This document shows, piece after piece, positions 1 to 8,652 of a stretch of 64,000 nucleotides of DNA. The translations under genes were made by a program, and so were the position numbers. Position 1 is the first letter of the stretch. Each line of letters starts with the position of its first letter. Under the pieces are notes generated by a model. It saw only the letters and a list, made by a program, of their open reading frames with translations. It had not been told where the DNA came from and searched no databases. The stretch is from Bradyrhizobium centrolobii (GTDB lineage Bacteria > Pseudomonadota > Alphaproteobacteria > Rhizobiales > Xanthobacteraceae): contig NZ_LUUB01000040.1 of assembly GCF_001641635.1 (NCBI RefSeq), forward strand, positions 62,001 through 126,000, written 5' to 3'.

Positions 1-1
1 C

Positions 2-2266
2 TTTTTGCCAGACGGGTCGATCGCGGCTCCAAGCATCGAGCAAATTGGCCTGCCCGAGCGCGACTTGTTCGATCAGCTCCAGGCCGATGAGAAAACAGGC
101 TCGAAGCCAACAACGCCGAAGAAGAAGCAGTCGGGCCTTTTCCATGAAACGGACGTGGACGCGCTCATCCAGGAGATCGAGTGGCTTGCCGTCGCGAGTG
201 AGGTTGCCGAGCGTGAGCGGTTCACTCATTACGATCTGATTTTCGCCGACGTGCTCAGGGCACGCGGAGGTTTCGATGTGATCGTGGGTAATCCACCCTG
301 GGCGAAACCTTCGTGGACCGAGGCCGACGTGATCGGGGATATCGATCCCGGCTTCATCATGCGCAAACTATCGGCGGTGGAGGTACGGCAGGCTCGCGCG
401 AAGGTGCTGACGAAGGAGGCAGACCGCAAGACGTTCCTAAATGCCTATGCTTCTGCAAAAGGGGCGATGACGGTCACGGGATCGGCCGCGATGAACCCAT
501 TTGCGGGAGGCGGACAGAACAACCTCTACCGCTGTTTCATCGATTTGAGTTTCCGACTGCTCGCCCCAGCAGGCAATGCGGCGTTGATTCATCAGGATGG
601 GCATCTGACGGACCCAAAAGCTGGAGCGTTTCGGCGCGAATGGTATGGACGGATTACCAAGCACTTCGACCACAGCAATAAAATGACGGCGAAAAACTTC
701 GCAGAGGTTGTCGATCATGTTCGGTTCAGCTTGAATATCTATCGGGGCATCACTTCCGAGATTTCGTTCGATAATGTCACATTTGCATTCCTGGCGGCTC
801 AGGTAGATGAGAGCTATCGCCATGATGGCAGCGGCCCGCTTCCGGCCATTAAAGACTCCGACCGAAAATGGGACACACGCGGGCATCGCGATCGGATCGT
901 GAAGATCAACGCCGATGCGCTGGCGGCTATCCATGCGCTAACAGAAAGCGGCACCACCGCAGTAGAGGAGGCCCGATTTTTACCGCCCTACTCTGCCAAA
1001 ATGGTGGACGTATTTCGCGCATTGGCACAGGCGCCATCCCTTGCAGAGGCAATTGAGCCAATCACCCAAACCACCTCAGCGCCCAACGGAACCATCGAAA
1101 TCGAGATCCCAGGTTGGCAAATCTCAAAAATCTGGCACGAGAGCGAAGCGCAATGGAAGCTCAAAACAATTCGACGCGAGACCCGCTTTCAAAGCGATCC
1201 GAGCGAGATGGTGATCTCGGGCCCGATGTTTCATGTAGGCAATCCATTCTCCAAGACTCCGAAGGCCGTCTGTCGGACCAACGCCGACTATCAGGTTGTG
1301 GAGCTGACTACGGTGCCGGAGGATTATATGCCCCGCACCAACTACGCCCCGGCTGTCGAGATGAGAGACTATAATCGTCAACTTCCCCGCTGCCGCTGGG
1401 ACCCGACGAAAAGCCATGTGGATTTCTACCGCGTCGCCTTCCGGCGAAGAATCAACCTCAACAGCGAGCGGAGTCTCATTTCCACTTTGCTTCCCCGTCA
1501 ATTTGCGCACATTGACGCGCTGCAAAGTGTCTCCTTCTTTAAAACTGCCGACCTATTGTCCGTGAACGCTTTCCTGACATCGTTGCCTTATGACTATCTC
1601 ATCAAATCGGCAGCTAAGAGCGACATATACGAGGCTGATTTTTCAAAACTCCCGTTCGTTGACCCCGGTGACACGGCCAAAAATCGCGGCCTCCGTCTTG
1701 TATGCTTGACCACGCTCTATGCCGACCTTTGGAATGAGCAAGCCCATATCCTGAACCCGCTCCCTTGGCATTCTTCGGATCCGCGCCTCGCCTCAGAGGG
1801 CCCGGCGGAAGGCCCAGTTAAGTGGTGTCGCACGGCAGCGCTCCGTAGCGATTTTGCTCGCCGCATGGCGCTGGTTGAGATTGACGTGCTGGTGGCCCAG
1901 GCATTTGGCCTAACGCTCGACCAGCTGATCGACATCTATCGCATCTACTTCCCAGTTCTGCAGGAGAACGAGGCCGGCACCTGGTATGACCGCAACGGCC
2001 GGATTGTGTGGACCTGCTCCAAGGGCCTGCCCGGAATAGGTTTCCTGGACGAAGGCAAGGCCCCGAGCAGCAAGAGATGGGGTGAAATCCTCGAGTCTGG
2101 CAAAATCCAACTGGAATGCGAGGCTACCATTGACTTCATGCCTGGTGGCCCGCGCAAGGTCATTCGTACTTTCGAAGGGCCATTTGACACCTGCAATCGC
2201 GTCGAAGACTACAAGCGCGCTTGGGCCTATTTCGAGAAACATCGAGAAAGCAAGGCCGCGGCATGA
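2..2266 (+). CDS. Eco57I-type adenine-specific DNA methyltransferase, 5' part outside window
   Basis: The frame is open to the window edge, and the first usable codon (TTG at 5) is not a convincing start, so the gene probably begins upstream. The visible 753 residues contain the gamma/Eco57I-class catalytic motif NPPW at about residues 96-99, preceded by FDVIVG. The SAM-binding motif I expected N-terminal to it is missing and should lie off-window. The long C-terminal part, rich in aromatic residues and ending in a WYDRNG-type segment, is probably target recognition. The stop overlaps the next start (ATGA), which implies translational coupling to the helicase. The class is the one seen in type IIG restriction enzymes, BREX PglX and DISARM DrmMI. 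Which of these it follows cannot be decided here. N6-adenine modification that marks self DNA is the likely role. Confidence 0.85.
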   Translation, partial: FLPDGSIAAPSIEQIGLPERDLFDQLQADEKTGSKPTTPKKKQSGLFHETDVDALIQEIEWLAVASEVAERERFTHYDLIFADVLRARGGFDVIVGNPPWAKPSWTEADVIGDIDPGFIMRKLSAVEVRQARAKVLTKEADRKTFLNAYASAKGAMTVTGSAAMNPFAGGGQNNLYRCFIDLSFRLLAPAGNAALIHQDGHLTDPKAGAFRREWYGRITKHFDHSNKMTAKNFAEVVDHVRFSLNIYRGITSEISFDNVTFAFLAAQVDESYRHDGSGPLPAIKDSDRKWDTRGHRDRIVKINADALAAIHALTESGTTAVEEARFLPPYSAKMVDVFRALAQAPSLAEAIEPITQTTSAPNGTIEIEIPGWQISKIWHESEAQWKLKTIRRETRFQSDPSEMVISGPMFHVGNPFSKTPKAVCRTNADYQVVELTTVPEDYMPRTNYAPAVEMRDYNRQLPRCRWDPTKSHVDFYRVAFRRRINLNSERSLISTLLPRQFAHIDALQSVSFFKTADLLSVNAFLTSLPYDYLIKSAAKSDIYEADFSKLPFVDPGDTAKNRGLRLVCLTTLYADLWNEQAHILNPLPWHSSDPRLASEGPAEGPVKWCRTAALRSDFARRMALVEIDVLVAQAFGLTLDQLIDIYRIYFPVLQENEAGTWYDRNGRIVWTCSKGLPGIGFLDEGKAPSSKRWGEILESGKIQLECEATIDFMPGGPRKVIRTFEGPFDTCNRVEDYKRAWAYFEKHRESKAAA

Positions 2267-5200
2267 ATCCGATTATTCTTGGCCGCCAGGTCGAACAGAG
2301 CCTGAAGGATCTGGTTCGAGCGACTCTCAACACCACGAGCCTCGCCTTCGATGGCACGGTCGAGCGTTTCCTTTCCGAACCGGCCAACTACATCAAGGGG
2401 CCGTGGATCTCGGTCGCGATGCCCTTCAGACAGTCGGTCGCGCCGGGCAAGCCGTTCGAACAGCCCTTCCCGAGGCTGCCGCTGCGCTTTGCACCCTACC
2501 GGCACCAGTTGACGGCCTTCGAACGCCTTGGCGGCGAGAAGCCGCGTTCGACGCTCATCGCGACCGGCACCGGCTCCGGCAAGACGGAATCCTACCTCTG
2601 GCCAATTCTCGAGCACTGTCGGATCAACCTTGGCAAGCCAGGAATCAAAGCGATCCTGATCTATCCGATGAACGCGCTCGCGACCGACCAGGCCCGGCGC
2701 ATTGCGCGTGCGATAAACGACATCTCGTCGCTGAACGGCATACGCGCCGGTATCTATGCAGACGCCGAACCCGCCTCGCCGACAGAGGCGATGACCGAGC
2801 AAGAGGTGATCACGCGGCGTGCGGCTATGCGAAGCAGGCCGCCGGACATCCTTCTGACCAATTACAAGATGCTTGACTACCTGTTGCTGCGCGGCAGCGA
2901 CCAGCCGCTCTGGGCAGCGAACGTACCGGAAACGCTGCGTTTCCTCGTGGTCGACGAACTGCACACCTTCGACGGCGCGCAGGGCGCCGACCTCGCGCTG
3001 TTGATCCGCCGGCTCAAGCACCGTCTCGGCACACCGCCCGGCCATCTGGTCTGCGCCGGGTCGTCCGCGACGCTGGGCTCGGGCTCTGATGCCGCGGAGG
3101 ACCTGCGCGCCTATGCCGGTACGATTTTCGGCGAGACTTTCGATGAAGGGGCCGTCATCCGGGAAGAGCGCCAGACCCCCGACGAGGTTTTTCCCGAGCC
3201 TGAATATTTCGACTGGCCCGATGATGCCGGGGTCGGGGCTGCCCTCGAAAGTTCTATGGGACTGAGCCAGGCTGAAACGGCTCGACTCCTCGCGCGCAGT
3301 CTTTTTCCGGCGCCGGACGACGACGATCTCTATGAAATCCGTGAGGGTGACCCTGCATCCATTCAATGGCGCTTGCTCCTCGGAAAGCTGCTGCGCGAAC
3401 ACATCGCAGCTCAGAGAGTCCTGCGCATCATTGCCGACGCGCAGATGCCGCTCGACCTCGCTGCCATTGCCGAGCAGCTCGGCAAGGTCAAGGCGCTCTC
3501 AAAGGGAACACCTGATGCACGCATACGACTGGCCGAACTGATCGTGTCGCTGGTGGCGTGGGCGCGCTCCGGCACCGAGGCCGCGCCGCAGCCGCTGTTT
3601 AGTGTCCGCATCCAGACCTGGGTGCGGGAAATGGCCGGCATGGTGGCAACCCTGCCGCACTGGCGGAATGGCGACGGCCGCTCGCCGATCGAAGTCTCCC
3701 ATGCACGCGACCATGACGAGGGCGCGTTAAAGCGCATGCTGCCGCTCGCCAACTGCTCGCGATGCGGCACCACGGCCCATATCGGCCGGCTGCCTCCCGC
3801 CGGAAAAAGCCTCGGCGCCCCGCTCAACGATCTCTACGAGGAATACTTCGACGACCGCTCGACAAGGCTGCGGCTGATCTACCACGAGAGCGTCAGCCGC
3901 AAAGCCGGCACCTCGGGTCGCGGCGGCGTCGTCACCGGATTTCTCGACTGCGAGAGCCTCGAATTCACTCCAGCCGATCACGGCAAGGATCTGGAGTCGG
4001 GTACCCGCAGCCCCGTGTGGCTGTACGATCCGACCGGCGACGGCTCGGTCGATCGCACCTGCCCCGCGTGCGGCTATGGTCATGGCCTGCTGCTGTTCGG
4101 CCTGCGCGCGTCGCGAATGACGGCAGCGCTCGGCAACACGCTTTATGCTTCAAGACACAACGAAGAAGACCGGCTCGCCAAGCCGCGTCTCCTAATGTTC
4201 TCCGACTCGGTGCAGGACGCCGCGCAGCGCGCGGCGGTGACAGAGATCCGTAACACCGTCTCGGTGGTCCGCAAATCCCTGTTCAAGGCACTGGGGAGGA
4301 GCGAAACGCGCGGCCTGACGCTCGCCGACATCGTCAAGAAGCTGCCGGCCGAGCTTCGCGTCGAGCTCGGCGAAGAAGCCTTCGTGGCAACCTTCATCCC
4401 CCGCGAACAGACTTGGCGGGATCCCTACCGACAGCTGCGGCGAAGCGATCATCTACCAGCCGGGGAACGTTTCCCCGCTCATGTCGAGTGGATGCTGGGC
4501 TGGGAATACTTCGAGGACCTGACCTATCTGTCGCACATGTCCTCGTCGCTCGAGACCTGCGGTATCGTCGTGGCGGATGTCTCACCCGACCTCACCGACG
4601 CGGTTGCCGATGTCCTCCCCGGCAGGATTGCCAACGCCGTTTCGGGGCCTTTCAGAATGACGCGGGGGGTTGCCGCCCACTTCATCTCGGGCCTCCTGCA
4701 ACAGATGCGGCGGCGTGGCGCCGTCGGCCACGAGTACATTGTCAAGGGAATGGAATCTGCGCCGCGGAATATCGGCGGACCGAACTATTTTGCAGCTGCA
4801 AGATCACTCGGGATCAAGGATGTGCTGCCCGTTCCCAACCATCGCAGAGGACCTGCGCCCGTGCCCGTCACGCTGCTCCGTTCGTGCCCCGGGTACCAGC
4901 CATTGCTGCAGGACCATTCCACCAACTGGTATCGCGACTGGGCCGACAAGTTTTTCCCCCCAATCTCGCTTGCGCTGGTGTCGCAGTACGACGTCATTTT
5001 CAAGGCGACCATGGACTGCCTCGAGGCCGCGAGCATCGTCCGCCGGATCGACAGGGCCGCCCCCTCGTCCGATCATGGTTATGTGATCGAACCCGAAGTC
5101 GTCACCGTCTCCGATCGTGTGGCTCGTCTGCGGTGCAACGTCTGTCGTCGCCAGGAAATTGCGCTCGAAGACAATTCCGCCGCCATTGGATCGCCCTGCA

Positions 5201-8200
5201 CGCGCATCGCCTGCCACGGCACGCTCGAAAGAGACGATCGAATCGTTCCGGCGTCCGCGATCGCATTGCTCGGCACTGACCGAAATCATCGCGTGATCGG
5301 CTGCGAGCACACCGGCATCCTGGAGGTCGACGAGCGCCGCGAAATCGAGCGGGGCTTCATCGACGAGGAGACGGCCTGGGCGCCCAATCTGATCTCGGCC
5401 ACGCCGACGCTCGAGATGGGCATCGACATCGGCGACCTGTCGACACTCGTTCTCTGCTCGGTGCCGCCCGAAGAGGCCAACTACATCCAGCGGATCGGCC
5501 GTTCCGGCCGGCGAGACGGAAATTCGCTGAACTTCACCATCGCGACCGCTCGTCAACACGATCTGCAGTTCTGGGAGGATCCTCAGGCAATGCTGTCGGG
5601 CAAGGTGCGCGCGCCAGGTGTCTACATCGGCGCACTGTCGGTACTGCTGCGCCAGGCGGCCGCATTCTCGCTCGATTGCTTCGTGGCAACCGGCGAGCAG
5701 ACCAGCGACTACGGCAATGTGCGCGCCGTATTACGTCAGCTCGAGCAGAGCCGTGGCGACGGCTTCCCGCTCGACTGGTTCGCCTTTCTCGAACGACAGG
5801 GCAAAGCTGTCGCCGAAGACTTTCTTGCCATGTTGCCGCGCGACGTCGCAGTCCGGACCGACGTTTCGCGCCGCATTGGTGACTACCTCGCCGGGAAGGA
5901 TAACCAGTCCCTGATATGGCAGATCAGCACGATCTTCGACCAAGCCAGAGCCGAACGTGATGAGTTCATTGCGCGCCGGAACGAACTCGATGCCGAAGCG
6001 AAGCGGGTCAAACGGCGCGCGCACGAAATGACCGAAGAACGGCTCAACGAGCGTCTCGCGGACATCCGGCGTGACAAAGGGCAGATCAACCATGCCATCC
6101 GCCAGAGCATCGATGACGTATCAGTGTTGCGTTACCTGACGGACAAGGGCGTGTTACCGAATTATGCTTTTCCCGAGGAAGGCGTCAAACTGAAGTCGAT
6201 CCTGTCGCGGCAATCGGAGGATGGGCGGCGGATTGAAAACGGTGACAACCTCGAGACGCGCGAATACGTGCGACCTGCAAGCAATGCGCTTACGGAACTA
6301 GCGCTCGGCCAGACATTCTACGCTAGCGGCCGCGAGGTCGAGATCGACCGCCTCGAACTCAACAGGCACGACCAGCTTGGATTCCGTTTCTGCCAGAATT
6401 GCTCGCATGTGGAGATGGCGGCGACGGCCGAGGCATCCGCGAACTGTCCACGCTGCGCCGATCACATGTGGGGAGATCGCGGCTCGACTCATAATGCCGT
6501 CGAGCTGAAGACGGTCATTGCGCTCACGAGCGAGCAGCAGGCCGCGATTCGTGATTCCGACGAGCGGCAGCAAAGGCGCTACGATCGCGGCCTTGTTCCT
6601 TTCTTTGGATCCGCCGATATCGAGACGTCATGGTACGGTCAGGACGAAAACGGAGGAGCCCCCTTCGGTTTCGAATTCATCGCACGTTGCGGCTTCCGTG
6701 ACTTCAACTTCGGGCCACGGACCTCCGCTCCTGTCGGACCTCGAATAGCCGGCGAGAATCGCAAGTCGCGCAAGTTCAGAATTTGCTGCGAGTGCGGGAC
6801 CGTTCAACGGGCGCCCCGCGGTGAAGGCGACCAGGGCGAGCACACGGCCCGGTGCAGGGCGAAGCGCGACTTCGGCGAGGCGCCGGCACGAGCGGAATGG
6901 GAATCCGAAGTCTTCCTGATGCGAAGATTCGAGACTGAATCCATCCGGATGATCGTGCCCGTCATGGGAGAGGCTTCGCATGACGATATCAAGAGTTTCG
7001 TTGCCGCGATCAACCTCGGCATGCGCTCGCATTTTGCCGGCAAGGTTGACCACATCCGAAGCACGGTGGTCGAGGCGCAGCTCGATGGCCTCGCGGTCGT
7101 ACGCAGCCTTTTTCTGTATGATGCGGTCCCGGGGGGCTCGGGTTATCTACGGCAACTCGCCGAGCATCCTGACTCGATGCGCGCCGTGATCGAGACTGCG
7201 GCGCAAGCGCTACGAACCTGCCCTTGCGTTGCGCTCGAAGGCAAGACCGGCTGCTTCCGGTGCGTCAAGTCCTATCGGTCCCAGTTTGGCCCCGGCGAAC
7301 CGGATCGCGACACCGCGTTGCAGATGATGGATCACATCCTGGCGAACTGGGGCAACCTGACGCGAACGGAAACTGGCATTGATGCCCGGGTGCGAAATTT
7401 TGCTGTCGAAAGTAAGCTCGAGTCCCGCTTCATCCAGAAGCTGGTTGAGCGTTTCGGCGAGGGCAGCGTCAAGCCCCACGTGCTCGAAGGTGGTCGCAAG
7501 GGCCACGTCCTCAGCGCCAGTGACGGCGAAAAGAGCCATTTGTGGAACTTCGAGACGCAGGTCCAGATCGACAGACGTTTCCATGACGTGCCGCGCAAGC
7601 GTATCGACTTCCTCTTCACCCCGGTCGGCGGATCAAGCGCGAAGCCGATCGTGGTTGAAATGGATGGATTGAAGTACCACGCGGCATCAGTCGTCGAAGA
7701 TCTGACCACCCGGCTCCTCCTCATACGGTCGGGTCATACACGGGCGTGGACTCTGAGTTGGCACGATCTCGAAAATGGCGCGGCGCCCCCCAACCCCTTC
7801 ATGGAGTCGCGACTGGGCGCTCAGCACGCGGGCATTCTCGCGAACGTGCTGGCGAGGCCAGAGATGGCTGATCTGCAAACGAACGTATGTATACTGCAGA
7901 GCGGGACTTCCCTGGAGGGCCTCTTCCACCTCCTCTCGCACCCGGAAGCCGGCTACGGAGCCGCGGCTTCCTTGCTCGTCCGGACGATCGTGGGACGCGG
8001 CCGTGACATTGCCGGCCTGCCCCGGATCTCGGCGCTGACCCATGACGGCCGTCTCTTCCTCGAAGAGTCGGAGCTGTACGGCCACGTCGTTGATCGCAAC
8101 CTGGACGTCTATCTTTCGGTCAACAAGGTGTCGCCCGGCAACTGGCGCGACGACGTCCAAGACTGCCGGGTATTGCTGCGCGGCACGCTGCCCGATGTTG

Positions 8201-8652
8201 CAGACGACAAGACCGTCGCACCCGGATACTCCGAGGCGTGGCGCGGTCTGTGGAGGATAATCAACCTTCTACAGGACCTGCCTGGTTTCCACGTCGAATT
8301 CGAGGGCCTCGATACGATAGAGGCGCCGGACATCGCAACCGCGAAAACCGCTCCGATCGATGGTGCGTGGCTCGAGATACTGGCGCTTGCGGGCGAAGGC
8401 TTCAGGCCGCTGGTCGAAGCACTCCAGGCAGCCGATGTGGCCGTGCCCGACCGGCAGGGCTTCGACGTCACCCATGACGGGGAGGTGGTTGGTATGATCG
8501 AACTCGGATGGACCAACGCCCGCGTTGCAATTTGCGAGGAAGCCTTCGACACAAAGGAGTGGGACCTCCTCGTGTTCAAGCCCGAAAGCGGTCAGTCGGT
8601 GACGCAGGTCGTGACTACGGTGTTGCGCAAGATTGAAGGAGGAGCCGCATGA
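2263..8652 (+). CDS. Giant YprA/DruE-like DEAD/DEAH helicase with DUF1998 and a nuclease-like C-terminus
   Basis: The ATG in the ATGA overlap gives 2,129 residues. The superfamily 2 core has GTGSGKT (about 102-108), the DELH box (about 231-234) and SSATLG. The second RecA lobe has TPTLEMGIDIGDL and QRIGRSGRRDG near 1,075. Several CxxC pairs, among them CSRCG, CPACG and CNVC, suggest zinc ribbons. A DUF1998-type module with a CPC...GCFRCVKSYRS cluster lies near 1,580-1,690. Near 1,780-1,806 a DFLF...VVEMDG pattern resembles a PD-(D/E)xK/Vsr-like core; that reading is mine and less sure. Length and architecture fit the YprA family (MrfA, DrmA, DruE, DpdJ), closest to Druantia DruE by size. Coupling to a methyltransferase upstream and a UvrD-type helicase downstream points to anti-phage defence. 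Confidence 0.85.
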   Translation: MNPIILGRQVEQSLKDLVRATLNTTSLAFDGTVERFLSEPANYIKGPWISVAMPFRQSVAPGKPFEQPFPRLPLRFAPYRHQLTAFERLGGEKPRSTLIATGTGSGKTESYLWPILEHCRINLGKPGIKAILIYPMNALATDQARRIARAINDISSLNGIRAGIYADAEPASPTEAMTEQEVITRRAAMRSRPPDILLTNYKMLDYLLLRGSDQPLWAANVPETLRFLVVDELHTFDGAQGADLALLIRRLKHRLGTPPGHLVCAGSSATLGSGSDAAEDLRAYAGTIFGETFDEGAVIREERQTPDEVFPEPEYFDWPDDAGVGAALESSMGLSQAETARLLARSLFPAPDDDDLYEIREGDPASIQWRLLLGKLLREHIAAQRVLRIIADAQMPLDLAAIAEQLGKVKALSKGTPDARIRLAELIVSLVAWARSGTEAAPQPLFSVRIQTWVREMAGMVATLPHWRNGDGRSPIEVSHARDHDEGALKRMLPLANCSRCGTTAHIGRLPPAGKSLGAPLNDLYEEYFDDRSTRLRLIYHESVSRKAGTSGRGGVVTGFLDCESLEFTPADHGKDLESGTRSPVWLYDPTGDGSVDRTCPACGYGHGLLLFGLRASRMTAALGNTLYASRHNEEDRLAKPRLLMFSDSVQDAAQRAAVTEIRNTVSVVRKSLFKALGRSETRGLTLADIVKKLPAELRVELGEEAFVATFIPREQTWRDPYRQLRRSDHLPAGERFPAHVEWMLGWEYFEDLTYLSHMSSSLETCGIVVADVSPDLTDAVADVLPGRIANAVSGPFRMTRGVAAHFISGLLQQMRRRGAVGHEYIVKGMESAPRNIGGPNYFAAARSLGIKDVLPVPNHRRGPAPVPVTLLRSCPGYQPLLQDHSTNWYRDWADKFFPPISLALVSQYDVIFKATMDCLEAASIVRRIDRAAPSSDHGYVIEPEVVTVSDRVARLRCNVCRRQEIALEDNSAAIGSPCTRIACHGTLERDDRIVPASAIALLGTDRNHRVIGCEHTGILEVDERREIERGFIDEETAWAPNLISATPTLEMGIDIGDLSTLVLCSVPPEEANYIQRIGRSGRRDGNSLNFTIATARQHDLQFWEDPQAMLSGKVRAPGVYIGALSVLLRQAAAFSLDCFVATGEQTSDYGNVRAVLRQLEQSRGDGFPLDWFAFLERQGKAVAEDFLAMLPRDVAVRTDVSRRIGDYLAGKDNQSLIWQISTIFDQARAERDEFIARRNELDAEAKRVKRRAHEMTEERLNERLADIRRDKGQINHAIRQSIDDVSVLRYLTDKGVLPNYAFPEEGVKLKSILSRQSEDGRRIENGDNLETREYVRPASNALTELALGQTFYASGREVEIDRLELNRHDQLGFRFCQNCSHVEMAATAEASANCPRCADHMWGDRGSTHNAVELKTVIALTSEQQAAIRDSDERQQRRYDRGLVPFFGSADIETSWYGQDENGGAPFGFEFIARCGFRDFNFGPRTSAPVGPRIAGENRKSRKFRICCECGTVQRAPRGEGDQGEHTARCRAKRDFGEAPARAEWESEVFLMRRFETESIRMIVPVMGEASHDDIKSFVAAINLGMRSHFAGKVDHIRSTVVEAQLDGLAVVRSLFLYDAVPGGSGYLRQLAEHPDSMRAVIETAAQALRTCPCVALEGKTGCFRCVKSYRSQFGPGEPDRDTALQMMDHILANWGNLTRTETGIDARVRNFAVESKLESRFIQKLVERFGEGSVKPHVLEGGRKGHVLSASDGEKSHLWNFETQVQIDRRFHDVPRKRIDFLFTPVGGSSAKPIVVEMDGLKYHAASVVEDLTTRLLLIRSGHTRAWTLSWHDLENGAAPPNPFMESRLGAQHAGILANVLARPEMADLQTNVCILQSGTSLEGLFHLLSHPEAGYGAAASLLVRTIVGRGRDIAGLPRISALTHDGRLFLEESELYGHVVDRNLDVYLSVNKVSPGNWRDDVQDCRVLLRGTLPDVADDKTVAPGYSEAWRGLWRIINLLQDLPGFHVEFEGLDTIEAPDIATAKTAPIDGAWLEILALAGEGFRPLVEALQAADVAVPDRQGFDVTHDGEVVGMIELGWTNARVAICEEAFDTKEWDLLVFKPESGQSVTQVVTTVLRKIEGGAA

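Noticed and set aside
2227..3402. 391-residue minus-strand frame within the helicase gene
   Set aside because: No recognisable domain or ribosome site, and it overlaps a clear helicase core.
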